The notes beneath the pieces were generated by a model that was given only the letters and a program-made list of their open reading frames with translations, made no database searches and was not told the DNA's origin. The position numbers were made by a program, and so were the translations under genes. From Alcaligenaceae bacterium (GTDB lineage Bacteria > Pseudomonadota > Gammaproteobacteria > Burkholderiales > Burkholderiaceae_B), in NCBI GenBank assembly GCA_013416435.1, contig JACCEN010000011.1, positions 62,001-126,000 on the forward strand: a DNA stretch of 64,000 bases. The letters are read 5' to 3'. Below are positions 16,828 to 26,504 of this stretch, piece by piece (the stretch's first letter is position 1; every line of letters begins with the position of its first letter).

Positions 16828-18113
16828 CGCGCCGAGGGAGCTCCCGCCTGTTTGGGCCACAAGACCCACATCTCGCCGCGCTGCTTCATGCGGCCGGCCA
16901 TGGCGCCGGCCTCGTCGCCAAAGCCCCAGTAGAAGTCGGTGCGCGCCGCCCCTTTGATCGCTGCGCCCGTATCCTGCGCGAAGACCAGCCGCGCCAAAGG
17001 CCGGCTGCTGCCCGGATAGGTGGTGGACAAGTAAAGCGGCGCGCCCAGCGGGACGAAAGTCGTATCGACGGCGACCGCGCGTTGGCCGATCAGCGGGATG
17101 CCGTAAGCGCCCCGAGGACCGAGCTCCGGGTCGCGGATCGCTTCTTCGCTGAAAAACACCATGGCCGGATTGGCGTTCAGCATTTCCTGGACACGTGCCG
17201 GATTGTTCTTGGCCCAGCTCTTTATATTCTGCATGGACGCCTGCGCCAGCGTGATTTCCCCCTTCTGCGCCAGCCACTGCCCGATGGACTGGTAAGGCCT
17301 GCCATTATGGTCGGCATAGGCCAGACGAATGGTGCTGCCGTCCGGCAACTGAGCCCGTCCGGACCCTTGTATCTGAAGGAAAAAGGCTTCAACCGGATCG
17401 TCGACCCAGGCGATGGCCGGTGGTTGTCTGTCGGGCGCGGCTGCGATCTCGGCCCGCGTATCGTAGGGGACCACCCGTTTCCCCGCCAGTTTGCCCCTGA
17501 CCCGCTTGCCTGCGAGCTCCGGGTACACCGTTCCGAGGTCTATGGTGAGCAGGTCATCGGGCGCGGAGTACAGCGGCCACTGGTAAGCGCCCTCGCGCTT
17601 GCGCGACGCCCTTACCAGGGGCTCGTAGTAGCCGGTCACGGTATTCTGGGCCGGCTTGCCCGCCCCATCCAGCAGACGCCAGGGTTGCAGATGCTGCTCG
17701 AGAAAGCGGCGCACCGTTTCGCCGGCCGCATCGGCCGACAGGCCGGACTGCTGCGCCGCCGCGCACACCGGCTGCCAGGCGCGCGGCGTGGCGCGCGCCT
17801 GCATGGCGAGCGAACCCGACACCGGCCGCATCAATCCCTTGCAATTGTTGATGAAGGCCTTCCAGACATGGTCCAGGTCATCGCCGCGCCAGCCGGGCAG
17901 CGCGTTCCAGGACGCCTGCTGGAATTTCCCGGAGAGCCCGCGCGGCGGTGTGTCGCGCATCGATTCCAGCGCGGGGACGGTCAAGGGCTGTTCAGCAATA
18001 TTGGGCGCGGCAGCGCCCGGTTCCCCGGCGCCCGGCACCCCGGTATCCGTGGGTACTGTGCTGCATGCTGCAAGGATGGCGAGCAAACCGCTTGAAAACA
18101 GAATTCTTTTCAT
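16824..18113 (-). CDS. mltA: Membrane-bound lytic murein transglycosylase A
   Basis: This outer-membrane lipoprotein of 429 residues cleaves peptidoglycan glycan strands to 1,6-anhydro products. The lipoprotein signal MKRILFSSGLLAILAAC places the acylated Cys at 17. Family segments include TGYYEPLVRASRKR, WVDDPVEAFFLQIQGSGRAQL and the C-terminal 3D-type barrel FAQDTGAAIKGAARTDFYWG, which carries catalytic Asp residues. The length is slightly above that of the E. coli enzyme. It overlaps the UbiH-like gene by 4 bp downstream and lies 57 bp after apaG. Confidence 0.95.
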   Translation of the reverse strand: MKRILFSSGLLAILAACSTVPTDTGVPGAGEPGAAAPNIAEQPLTVPALESMRDTPPRGLSGKFQQASWNALPGWRGDDLDHVWKAFINNCKGLMRPVSGSLAMQARATPRAWQPVCAAAQQSGLSADAAGETVRRFLEQHLQPWRLLDGAGKPAQNTVTGYYEPLVRASRKREGAYQWPLYSAPDDLLTIDLGTVYPELAGKRVRGKLAGKRVVPYDTRAEIAAAPDRQPPAIAWVDDPVEAFFLQIQGSGRAQLPDGSTIRLAYADHNGRPYQSIGQWLAQKGEITLAQASMQNIKSWAKNNPARVQEMLNANPAMVFFSEEAIRDPELGPRGAYGIPLIGQRAVAVDTTFVPLGAPLYLSTTYPGSSRPLARLVFAQDTGAAIKGAARTDFYWGFGDEAGAMAGRMKQRGEMWVLWPKQAGAPSAR

Positions 18114-18170
18114 AAACTCATGAATGACGTGAGGCGCCGGAACGGATGCCGGGGCCTGTTTCTACAGGCC

Positions 18171-18545
18171 CTAGTGCAAGGTGCGGGGAACGGCCAGGAC
18201 GAACTCCTGGATGGGGACATCGAACGGGATGCCGTTCTCGCCCACGCAATGATAACTGCCGCGCATGGTGCCGACCGGTGTCGGCAACGGACAGCCGCTG
18301 GTGTATTCGAAGCTTTCCCCGGGACCCAGCAAAGGCTGCTGCCCGACGACGCCCAGCCCGCGGACTTCCTGGGTTTTCTGGCTGCCGTCGGTAATGACCC
18401 AGTGCCGGCTGACCACCTGCGCCGCCTGCTTGCCGTTGTTGGTGATGCGCACCGTATAGGCGAACACATACTGCTGCCTGGGAGGATCGGATTGATCCGG
18501 CAGGTATTGGGGCGTGACCGTGACAGAAATATCGGAAGGATTCAT
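18171..18545 (-). CDS. apaG: ApaG domain protein
   Basis: This 124-residue protein is a complete, stand-alone ApaG beta-sandwich domain of the type linked to Co2+/Mg2+ efflux phenotypes. Characteristic segments are [48 protein letters not shown] and the C-terminal [20 protein letters not shown]. The ATG at 18545 ([10 protein letters not shown]) is chosen over 18569, as ApaG proteins start there. It diverges from rpe across 89 bp, a pairing common in Burkholderiales. Its biochemical role in bacteria remains unresolved in general. Confidence 0.95.
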   Translation of the reverse strand: MNPSDISVTVTPQYLPDQSDPPRQQYVFAYTVRITNNGKQAAQVVSRHWVITDGSQKTQEVRGLGVVGQQPLLGPGESFEYTSGCPLPTPVGTMRGSYHCVGENGIPFDVPIQEFVLAVPRTLH

Positions 18546-18634
18546 GGCGTTTCCAGAAAAATTCGGCACTCACCTACAATAATGACATATTCCCCGCCGC
18601 GATTTTTGCCCAACGCACATCCGTCATTCATATC

Positions 18635-19360
18635 ATGCCTTTTACCAAGCCTACCCGCATCGCCCCCAGCCTGTTGTCCGCCGATTTCGCGAGACTGGGG
18701 GAAGAGGTCAAGAACGTCGTTGCCGCCGGCGCCGACTGGATACACTTTGACGTCATGGACAACCATTATGTTCCCAACCTGACCATAGGACCCATGGTCT
18801 GCGAGGCGATCCGCCCTCATACCGAGGCACCCATCGACGTCCACCTCATGGTCGAACCCGTCGACGCCATTATCCCGCAATTCGCCAAGGCGGGCGCCGA
18901 CATCATCACTTTTCATCCCGAGGCATCCCGCCATCCCGACCGGACGCTTTCCCTGATCAAGGAACACGGCTGCAAGGCCGGCCTCGTCTTCAATCCGGCC
19001 ACCTCGCTGGAATGGATGGACTACGTCATGGACAAGCTCGACATGATCCTCCTCATGTCCGTTAACCCGGGATTCGGCGGGCAGAAATTCATTCCGGGCA
19101 CGCTGTCCAAGCTGCGCCAGGCGCGCCAGAAGATCGACGCCTGGCAGCAGGCGGGCGGCCAGCCCATCGCCCTGGAGGTCGATGGCGGCGTCAAGGTCGA
19201 CAACATCGCCGAAATCCGCGCAGCCGGTGCCGATGCCTTCGTGGCCGGGTCGGCCATCTTCGGACAGGACGACTACAAGGCCGTGATCGACGCCATGCGG
19301 CGCGAGATCGCCAAAGGCGAAGGGGTCAGACCCCGTACGGGGTCTGACCCCACAAAATAA
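18635..19360 (+). CDS. rpe: Ribulose-phosphate 3-epimerase with element-encoded tail
   Basis: This TIM-barrel enzyme of 241 residues interconverts ribulose-5-phosphate and xylulose-5-phosphate in the pentose phosphate and Calvin pathways. Motifs include [59 protein letters not shown] and VAGSAIFG. The family usually ends shortly after the helix [10 protein letters not shown]. Here the frame runs through a palindromic element at 19322-19351 and ends [12 protein letters not shown], so about 12 C-terminal residues are repeat-derived. The ATG at 18635 matches the family start. Confidence 0.96.
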   Translation: MPFTKPTRIAPSLLSADFARLGEEVKNVVAAGADWIHFDVMDNHYVPNLTIGPMVCEAIRPHTEAPIDVHLMVEPVDAIIPQFAKAGADIITFHPEASRHPDRTLSLIKEHGCKAGLVFNPATSLEWMDYVMDKLDMILLMSVNPGFGGQKFIPGTLSKLRQARQKIDAWQQAGGQPIALEVDGGVKVDNIAEIRAAGADAFVAGSAIFGQDDYKAVIDAMRREIAKGEGVRPRTGSDPTK

Positions 19361-19442
19361 ACGGAGCAGGGTCAGACCCCATGCGGGGTCTGACCCTTGC
19401 AAACCAAGAATCGGGGTCAGACCCCGTACGGGGTCTGACCCC
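19322..19442. repeat. Palindromic element cluster, three copies
   Basis: Copies lie at 19322-19351 and 19413-19442 (both perfect 30 bp) and 19369-19396 (ATGC spacer, trimmed ends). The first lies inside the rpe reading frame and the last contains the stop of the EAL-GGDEF gene on the other strand. Together they span the whole convergent junction. Confidence 0.96.
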
Positions 19443-21333
19443 TCAGGCCGGCATCGAGAAAACTGTGCGGCCGACGCCGATTGCTGTCGGCGTATACCGA
19501 CGGAAGCAGCGACCGGCGCTCCACGAACAGCGCATTGCCGGGGATCTTCTTCGCTTCGGACTTGGCCGAGGCGGCGAATTCCGCGATCTGGTGGCTGGAA
19601 AACGGCACTGTGGCATCGGCCTGCACCACGCCTATCGACAAGCTGATCAAGGGATGGAACATTTCGACGCCCTGGCGGTTTTCGGTCCGGTAGCCGCCGG
19701 CCTCCAGGTGGCTTTTCCGGTATAGCGCCGCGGTCGCGTCCGGAAAGGCATCCAGGATGCTCTGGCAGCGTTCGCGCCAGTCTTTGCTGCGAAACACCAT
19801 GATGAAATCGTCGCCGCCGATATGGCCTACGAAATCCCTGTCGGGCTCGCAATGCTGCTGCAGCAGCCCGGCGGTGATCTGTATGACTTCGTCGCCCTTG
19901 TGGTAGCTGTACAAGTCATTGAACGGCTTGAAGTTATCAAGATCCGCATAGCACACCGCAAAGGCTTCGTCGTCGGCAAGCAGTGATTCGATATGCTCGT
20001 TGATGGGTACGTTGCCGGGCAGCTGCGTGAGCGGGTTCGCATAGCGCGCCGCATGTATCTGCATCTGCGTGATTTCCCGGATCAGGTCGGAACCCGTGCC
20101 CACACCCCGGTAATCGCCGTTTTCGATGATGATGAAGCCATCCGACAGATGCTGCGGATTGCCCTCGGTGATCAGGTAGCTGAGATTGCGCAGGCTGGTC
20201 CCGATATCCACGATGAGCGGCTCGTTCTCGATGAAATGGGAACAAGGCTTGTTGCCATACAGTTCGCGATGATAGGGTCGCGCCAGGCGATCCAGCATGC
20301 GCAGGCGCTGAATCAACCCGATCGGCGCACCTTCGCGCAGCACGGCCAGCGCCTGCAGCTCGGGCTGCCTTTCGAAAATCCCATAGACGGCGTTGGTTGG
20401 CGTTGCATCGACCACCGCCGGAATGGCGCGCAGGATCTTGCGCACCGTGAGCTCGTTCTTGAAGGGCTGGCCGCCGTTAGGCCGGGCTGTATCCGACCGC
20501 CTGCTGATGACGGACAGCGTCTCGGCAGGCAGCTTGGTGATCGGCGGCATGGCGGGGCGGCCCAGCCAATAGCCCTGGCCGTACTGGATGCCCACATCGC
20601 GGACGGTGATGTATTCCGCTTCCGTTTCTATGCCCTCCGCGATCACTTTGGAATACGACTGCTGGGCGATCTCGAAAATGGAACGAACGAACTGGCGCTT
20701 GATGGGGTCTTTGTCGATGCCCTGGATGAAGTATTTGTCGATTTTGACGAATTCGGGCCGCAGCTCGGACCAGAGCCGCAAGCTGGAAAAGCCTTCGCCC
20801 AGGTCGTCGATCGCCACCTGGAAACCGTAGGCGCGGTAATCGGAAGCCGCCTGCTTGATGCGGTTGTAGCTGGCCGCGGAACTCGATTCCGTGAGTTCGA
20901 TGACGATGCTTTCCGGCGAAATGCCCTGCACCTGCTCTGAAAAAAAACAAGTGTCCGTCTGGAGTTCGGGATTGACCAGGACGTCGGGACTCATGTTCAG
21001 GAACAGCCTGCCCTCCAGCCCATGGCGGGAAAACTGCTCGATGTGCACCTTGCGGCACAGGCGTTCGAGCTCGACCGTGGCCCCGCACATGCGGGCCACA
21101 TTGAACAAGGTGTTCGGCACGTGCAAGGGCGAATTCGACGGCCCGCGTATTAGGCCTTCGTACCCCAGTATGCTTCCCGATTGCAAATCCACGATAGGTT
21201 GAAACAACGGTGCAACCGACTCTTCCACCATTACCTTGCGAAAACTCGCCAGCATTTTCAGACTCTCGCTGTATTCCTGGCCCAGGCTGATGCCTGGCTG
21301 CCCCGGACACTTCAGTATTGCTGTCACTCTCAT
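19417..21333 (-). CDS. EAL - CBS pair - GGDEF cyclic-di-GMP protein
   Basis: This 638-residue signalling protein has an N-terminal EAL phosphodiesterase domain (about 30-275), a CBS pair (about 310-440) and a C-terminal GGDEF domain (about 460-625). The EAL residues look complete: EGLIRGP, FLNMSP, VIELTES, IDDLGEGFSSL, FVKIDKYF, IAEGIETE and YGQGYWLGRP. The GGDEF signature is GGDDF, a conservative change at the catalytic Glu position, so cyclase activity is uncertain. The ATG at 21333 follows ACAGGTTG; 21255 is an alternative. It is inserted, opposite in orientation, between rpe and gph, which are adjacent in many relatives. Its last residues (GQTPYGV) come from a palindromic element. Confidence 0.9.
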   Translation of the reverse strand: MRVTAILKCPGQPGISLGQEYSESLKMLASFRKVMVEESVAPLFQPIVDLQSGSILGYEGLIRGPSNSPLHVPNTLFNVARMCGATVELERLCRKVHIEQFSRHGLEGRLFLNMSPDVLVNPELQTDTCFFSEQVQGISPESIVIELTESSSAASYNRIKQAASDYRAYGFQVAIDDLGEGFSSLRLWSELRPEFVKIDKYFIQGIDKDPIKRQFVRSIFEIAQQSYSKVIAEGIETEAEYITVRDVGIQYGQGYWLGRPAMPPITKLPAETLSVISRRSDTARPNGGQPFKNELTVRKILRAIPAVVDATPTNAVYGIFERQPELQALAVLREGAPIGLIQRLRMLDRLARPYHRELYGNKPCSHFIENEPLIVDIGTSLRNLSYLITEGNPQHLSDGFIIIENGDYRGVGTGSDLIREITQMQIHAARYANPLTQLPGNVPINEHIESLLADDEAFAVCYADLDNFKPFNDLYSYHKGDEVIQITAGLLQQHCEPDRDFVGHIGGDDFIMVFRSKDWRERCQSILDAFPDATAALYRKSHLEAGGYRTENRQGVEMFHPLISLSIGVVQADATVPFSSHQIAEFAASAKSEAKKIPGNALFVERRSLLPSVYADSNRRRPHSFLDAGLRGQTPYGV

Positions 21334-21484
21334 CAACCTGTCATGGCGCAGGCGCGAACCTGCGCCGCTGCGGACGGCCAATTTAACGTCAGCATATTAC
21401 AGGCAAGTGTCGGGGCCGACATCTGGATTTTTTCGCGCATACAATCTTGCAACACTTGGCTGAAATATTGAACAGGACTTTCGT

Positions 21485-22156
21485 ATGCGTTTCTCCGCTG
21501 TACTGCTGGATCTGGACGGCACGCTGCTGGACACGATTCCCGACCTGACGCGCGCCTCGAATGCGATGCGGATAGAGCTGGGCATGGATGAGCTGCCCAT
21601 TTCCACCGTGGCGACCTACGTGGGCAAGGGCACGGAAAACCTGGTGAAGAAACTGCTGGCCGACAACCCCGAAGGCAAGCAGCCGAGCGCCGATGAAACA
21701 ACCCGGGCGCTGCGGATCTTCCACCATCATTACCATAGGGTCAATGGCGACGAAGCCACGGTGTATCCCGGCGTCATCGAAGGCCTGGATGCGTTCTCGG
21801 ACGCCGGGTCCGCCTTGGCCGTCGTCACCAACAAGCCCACCGAGTTCACGCTGCCGCTGCTCGAACGCATGGGCCTGGCAAGCTACTTCAGCCAAGTGGT
21901 GTGCGGCGACACCTGCGCCCGCAAGAAGCCGGACCCCATGCCCTTCCTGCATGCCTGCGAACTGCTGGGTGCGGAGCCCGCCGAGTCGCTGGCCATCGGC
22001 GACTCCATCAACGACGCCCTGGCCGCCCGCGCCGCCAACATGACGGTCCTCGCGCTGCCTTATGGCTACAACGAAGGAATGGACGTGCGAAATCTTCCGG
22101 TGGATGATATAGTTATGTCCATCGCGGAAGCCGCCCAGTGGGCGGCGGATCGCTGA
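21485..22156 (+). CDS. gph: Phosphoglycolate phosphatase
   Basis: This HAD-superfamily phosphatase of 223 residues has motif I VLLDLDGTLLDTIPDL (nucleophile and acid/base Asp), motif II VVTNKP, motif III with Lys in RKKPDPMPFLHA, and motif IV AIGDSINDALAARAANM. It removes phosphate from 2-phosphoglycolate produced by DNA repair or photorespiration-type reactions. It stands between the EAL gene and the trp operon leader, matching the Burkholderiales rpe - gph - trpE neighbourhood except for the inserted EAL gene. The stop is followed directly by palindromic elements. Confidence 0.94.
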   Translation: MRFSAVLLDLDGTLLDTIPDLTRASNAMRIELGMDELPISTVATYVGKGTENLVKKLLADNPEGKQPSADETTRALRIFHHHYHRVNGDEATVYPGVIEGLDAFSDAGSALAVVTNKPTEFTLPLLERMGLASYFSQVVCGDTCARKKPDPMPFLHACELLGAEPAESLAIGDSINDALAARAANMTVLALPYGYNEGMDVRNLPVDDIVMSIAEAAQWAADR

Positions 22157-22157
22157 A

Positions 22158-22240
22158 GGGGTCAGACCCCCCGTATTACAGAATGCTGGGTCAGACCCCG
22201 TACGGGGTCTGACCCCTTAACCAACATAGGGCCTGACCCC
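22158..22240. repeat. Palindromic element cluster, one full and two half copies
   Basis: A lone left arm lies at 22158-22170, a full copy at 22188-22216 and a half arm with a T-to-C change (GGGCCTGACCCC) at 22229-22240. They separate gph from the trp leader region. Confidence 0.9.
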
Positions 22241-22274
22241 TTAACCAGACTTTTAAACAGCCGAATACACACAA

Positions 22275-22346
22275 ATGTTTGCCGCTCCTTATTACACGAC
22301 CACGCCCCGCGCCTATTGGCGCTGGTGGCGTTTGTGTTCTGGGTAG
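22275..22346 (+). CDS. trpL: trp operon leader peptide
   Basis: ATG at 22275 opens a 23-codon frame ending TAG at 22344-22346. Residues 14-19 are YWRWWR, giving three Trp codons (22317, 22323, 22326). This is the hallmark of a leader peptide whose translation senses charged tRNA-Trp. The Trp codons sit inside a 10-bp stem: TTGGCGCTGG at 22316-22325 pairs with CCGGCGCCAA at 22360-22369, with one G-U. The transcription terminator follows at 22412-22447, ahead of trpE. A strong ribosome binding site is not obvious. The frame is too short to be found by length alone; content, position and structure support it. Confidence 0.85.
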   Translation: MFAAPYYTTTPRAYWRWWRLCSG

Positions 22347-22411
22347 CGGTAATCCACTCCCGGCGCCAAGACCTTGAGTTTTCGTGCCGTCAGCATTTAC
22401 CAGTCGTAAGC

Positions 22412-22447
22412 AAAGCCCGGAACCCCTTGAATGGCCGGGCTTTTTTT
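22412..22447 (+). terminator. trp attenuator terminator
   Basis: AAAGCCCGG at 22412-22420 and CCGGGCTTT at 22435-22443 form a 9-bp stem with a 14-nt loop, followed by an uninterrupted T run (22441-22447). It lies 66 bp after the trpL stop and 45 bp before trpE. With the upstream 1:2 stem it makes the standard attenuation layout: ribosome stalling at the Trp codons would free the upstream segment and favour read-through. Confidence 0.9.
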
Positions 22448-22491
22448 GTATCCCTGTCCCGGCCTGTATGCAACTCCACACAGAGACCACT

Positions 22492-24012
22492 ATGACAGAG
22501 ATCGAATTCAACGCCCTGGCGGCACAAGGCTACAACCGCATTCCACTGATCGCGGAAACCTACGCCGATCTTGACACGCCGCTGGCGATCTACCTGAAGC
22601 TCGCGCACAGCGGCCCGGAAGGCGGCCGCAACAGCTGCCTGATGGAATCCGTCGTGGGCGGCGAGCGTTTCGGTCGATACTCTTTCATCGGTCTTCCGGC
22701 CAAGACTGTAATCCGGTCCACGGGCACGCTGACCGAAGTCCTGCACAAAGGGCAAGTGGTCGAGACCCACGAAGGCGACCCGCTGGCCTTCATCGAATCC
22801 TTTCAAGCCCGATTCAAGGTGGCGCTGCTTCCAGGCATGCCTCGCTTCGCGGGCGGGCTGGCCGGCTACTTCGGCTACGACACGGTGCGCCATATCGAAC
22901 CGCGCCTCGGCCCGGCGGTCAAGCCTTTCCCGGCCGGCCAGGAAAAAGGCACGCCCGACATCATGCTGCTGCAGGTCGATGAGCTGGTCATTGTCGACAA
23001 CCTGGCGGGCCGCACCTACCTGATGGTCTACGCGGACCCCACGCAGCCCGAAAGCTACGCCTTGGCCAAGCGACGCCTGAAGGAACTGCGCGAGAAACTG
23101 CGCACACCGGTCGTCATCCCCTACGCCTACGCCAGCATGCAGACCAACAGCCGCCGAGACTTCGACAAGAAAGACTACATCGACGCGGTGCTCAAGGCCA
23201 AGGAATACATCGCCGCCGGCGACCTCATGCAAGTGCAGATCGGCCAGGTCATCGCCAAGCCCTTCCGCGACTCCCCTCTCTCCCTCTACCGCGCCCTCCG
23301 TTCTCTCAATCCCTCTCCCTACATGTACTACTGGAACTTCGACAGCTTCCAGGTGGTGGGGTCGTCGCCGGAGATTCTCGTCCGCCAGGAAATCGTCACC
23401 GAGGCGGATCGCAAGAAAACCCTGGTCACCATCCGGCCCCTGGCAGGCACCCGCAAGCGCGGAGCCACGCCCGAGGAAGATGCGGCGCTGGCGGAAGAAC
23501 TCACCGCCGACCCCAAGGAGCGCGCCGAGCACGTCATGCTGATCGACCTGGCGCGCAACGACATCGGGCGCGTCGCCAAGACGGGCACGGTCAGCGTCAC
23601 CGACACCATGACGATAGAGCGCTATTCGCACGTCATGCACCTGGTTTCGAACGTCTGCGGCGAATTGAATGACGGCATGAGCAACATGGACGTCCTGCGC
23701 GCCGCCTTCCCGGCGGGCACCCTGACCGGCGCGCCCAAAGTGCGCGCCATGGAGATCATCGATGAGCTCGAACCGGTGCGCAGGGGCATCTACGGCGGCG
23801 CGGCGGGCTACATGAGCTACGGCGGCGAAATGGACGTGGCCATCGCCATACGCACCGGCATCATCAAGGACGGCATGCTCTACGTACAGGCGGCGGCCGG
23901 CATCGTTGCCGACTCGGACCCCGAAAAAGAATGGCAGGAGACCGAAGCCAAGGCTCGCGCGGTGCTGCGCGCGGCCGAGCAGGTCCAGTATGGTCTCGAC
24001 GAACCCATTTAA
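22492..24012 (+). CDS. trpE: Anthranilate synthase component I
   Basis: This 506-residue large subunit converts chorismate plus ammonia to anthranilate, with TrpG supplying ammonia from glutamine. The N-terminal domain carries the feedback Trp pocket, including NSCLMESV, the family LLES-type motif. The C-terminal chorismate-binding domain has GDLMQVQIGQ, LVTIRPLAGTRKRG, DLARNDIGRVAK, FPAGTLTGAPKVRAMEIIDELE and GYMSYGGEMDVAIAIRT. The ATG at 22492 (MTEIEF) lies just after the attenuator; the upstream in-frame start would run through the terminator. trpG follows after 27 bp. Confidence 0.97.
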   Translation: MTEIEFNALAAQGYNRIPLIAETYADLDTPLAIYLKLAHSGPEGGRNSCLMESVVGGERFGRYSFIGLPAKTVIRSTGTLTEVLHKGQVVETHEGDPLAFIESFQARFKVALLPGMPRFAGGLAGYFGYDTVRHIEPRLGPAVKPFPAGQEKGTPDIMLLQVDELVIVDNLAGRTYLMVYADPTQPESYALAKRRLKELREKLRTPVVIPYAYASMQTNSRRDFDKKDYIDAVLKAKEYIAAGDLMQVQIGQVIAKPFRDSPLSLYRALRSLNPSPYMYYWNFDSFQVVGSSPEILVRQEIVTEADRKKTLVTIRPLAGTRKRGATPEEDAALAEELTADPKERAEHVMLIDLARNDIGRVAKTGTVSVTDTMTIERYSHVMHLVSNVCGELNDGMSNMDVLRAAFPAGTLTGAPKVRAMEIIDELEPVRRGIYGGAAGYMSYGGEMDVAIAIRTGIIKDGMLYVQAAAGIVADSDPEKEWQETEAKARAVLRAAEQVQYGLDEPI

Positions 24013-24039
24013 TGCGCATGGCGCCCGCAGGAGAAACAC

Positions 24040-24603
<564 letters not shown>

Positions 24604-24637
24604 ACCTCCGCCCAAGACCAAGACAAAGGACTCATTC

Positions 24638-25669
24638 ATGACCTCCATCACTCCCACCGAAGCCCTGACCCGCTGTATCGAGCACCGTGAAATCTTCCAT
24701 GATGAAATGCTGGACCTGATGCGCAGCCTGATGCGCGGAGAAATGTCGCCGCAGATCGCCAGCGCGCTCATCATGGGCCTGCGCGTGAAGAAGGAGACCA
24801 TTGGTGAGATCACCGCCGCCGCCCAGGTCATGCGCGAATTCGCACTGAAGGTCGACGTTCCCGAAAAAAACGATCTGCTCGACATGTGCGGCACGGGCGG
24901 CGACGGTGCCAATACCTTCAATATCTCGACGGCGGCCATGTTTGTGGCGGCGTCGCAGGGGGTGAAGATCGCCAAGCACGGCAACCGCAGCGCGTCGTCC
25001 TCCTCGGGCAGCGCGGACGTGCTGGAAGAGCTGGGCGCCAACGTGATGCTTGGGCCCGACAAGGTCGCCGAAAGCATACAGCGCATCGGCATCGGCTTCA
25101 TGTTCGCGCCCGCCCACCATGGCGCCATGAAGAACGTGGCCGCCGTCCGCAAGGAGCTCGCCGTCCGCACCATCTTCAATATTCTAGGCCCGCTGACCAA
25201 TCCCGCCAACGCGGGGAACCAGCTGATGGGCGTATTCCATCCCGACCTGGTCGGCATCCAGGTGCGCGTGCTCGAGCGCCTGGGCTCCAACCACGTGCTC
25301 ATCGTCCACGGCAAGGACGGCATGGACGAAGCGTCGCTGGGGGCGGCCACCCTGGTGGGCGAACTCAAGGACGGCATCATCAAGGAATATGAAATCCATC
25401 CCGAGGACTTCGGCATGAGCATGGTATCGAACCGTTCCATCAAGGTGGCGAGCCGGGTCGAATCGGCCAAACTGGTGCTGGACGCGCTGAACAACATCGA
25501 AGGCCCCGCTCGTGATATTGTTGGCTTTAACGCCGGCCTGGCCATCTATGCCGGCAACAAGGCGGACTCCATCGGGCAAGGCCTGAAGATGGCCTTCGAC
25601 GCCATATCCAGCGGCGCCGCCCGCGCCAAGCTCGATGAATTCTGCACCTACACACGGACACTGGTATGA
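24638..25669 (+). CDS. trpD: Anthranilate phosphoribosyltransferase
   Basis: This enzyme of 343 residues transfers the phosphoribosyl group of PRPP to anthranilate. It shows the glycine-rich PRPP loop [17 protein letters not shown], the [18 protein letters not shown] segment and the hinge [12 protein letters not shown], all characteristic of TrpD. The start is the ATG at 24638, preceded by AAAGGA. The last four bases overlap the trpC start (ATGA), indicating translational coupling. The length and motif set are complete, so a functional enzyme is expected. Confidence 0.97.
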   Translation: MTSITPTEALTRCIEHREIFHDEMLDLMRSLMRGEMSPQIASALIMGLRVKKETIGEITAAAQVMREFALKVDVPEKNDLLDMCGTGGDGANTFNISTAAMFVAASQGVKIAKHGNRSASSSSGSADVLEELGANVMLGPDKVAESIQRIGIGFMFAPAHHGAMKNVAAVRKELAVRTIFNILGPLTNPANAGNQLMGVFHPDLVGIQVRVLERLGSNHVLIVHGKDGMDEASLGAATLVGELKDGIIKEYEIHPEDFGMSMVSNRSIKVASRVESAKLVLDALNNIEGPARDIVGFNAGLAIYAGNKADSIGQGLKMAFDAISSGAARAKLDEFCTYTRTLV

Positions 25670-26460
25670 ACGACATCCTTGCCAACATACTCGACACCAA
25701 GAAGACCGAAGTCAAGACGGCTCGGCAGATGCGCAGCGAATCCGATCTCCTGCGCGAAGCCAAAAGCCGCAAGGATCTGCGTGGATTCGCGCGCGCCATC
25801 GAAGACAAGATCGCGCAAGGCAAACCGGGCGTCATCGCCGAAATCAAGAAGGCCTCTCCGTCCAAGGGCGTGATCCGCGAACACTTCAATCCCGTCGAAA
25901 TCGCGACCTCGTATGCGGCGCATGGCGCCGCCTGCCTGTCCGTGCTGACCGACGTCCAGTTCTTCCAGGGCTCCTACGACTACCTGCGGCAAGCGCGCGC
26001 CGCGTGCTCGCTGCCGGTGCTGCGCAAGGACTTCATGATCGACCCGTACCAGATCATTCATGCCCGCGCCCTGGGCGCCGATTGCGTGCTGCTCATCGTC
26101 GCCGCGCTCAGCCCGCAGCAATTGCGCGAGTTCGAGGCCCTGGCCACCGAGCTTGGCATGGACGTCCTGGTCGAGGTCCACGACCGCGCCGAACTCGATC
26201 TCGCGCTTGAGCTCAACACGTCGCTGCTGGGCATCAACAATCGCAACCTGCGCAGCTTCGAGACCTCTCTGCAGAATACGCTGGACCTGCTGCCGCACAT
26301 TCCCGAAGGCAAGCGCGTCATCACCGAAAGCGGCATCCTCACGCCCGAAGACGTCAGGAAGATGCGCGACCACGACGTGCATGCCTTCCTGGTGGGCGAA
26401 GCCTTCATGCGTGCCGAAGAACCGGGCGCCGCGCTGCACCAGCTCTTCTTCGCGTCCTGA
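25666..26460 (+). CDS. trpC: Indole-3-glycerol phosphate synthase
   Basis: This TIM-barrel enzyme of 264 residues closes the indole ring of the tryptophan pathway. Motifs include [19 protein letters not shown] with the catalytic Lys and Glu, [22 protein letters not shown] (second Lys), [13 protein letters not shown] and ITESGIL. It is monofunctional, without a fused TrpF domain. It overlaps trpD by 4 bp and ends the operon seen here. The remaining genes trpF, trpB and trpA are not in the window, as is usual for Burkholderiales, where they form a separate locus. Confidence 0.97.
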   Translation: MNDILANILDTKKTEVKTARQMRSESDLLREAKSRKDLRGFARAIEDKIAQGKPGVIAEIKKASPSKGVIREHFNPVEIATSYAAHGAACLSVLTDVQFFQGSYDYLRQARAACSLPVLRKDFMIDPYQIIHARALGADCVLLIVAALSPQQLREFEALATELGMDVLVEVHDRAELDLALELNTSLLGINNRNLRSFETSLQNTLDLLPHIPEGKRVITESGILTPEDVRKMRDHDVHAFLVGEAFMRAEEPGAALHQLFFAS

Positions 26461-26504
26461 GGTCGGTACTAGGGTTCAGGGCCTGTTAACGAGGTAAGCG
26501 CCCC

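Noticed and set aside
22390-24039. Long minus-strand frame (549 codons) opposite trpE
   Set aside because: It lies entirely antisense to trpE and its leader and has no protein-family features. It arises from GC-rich codon usage.
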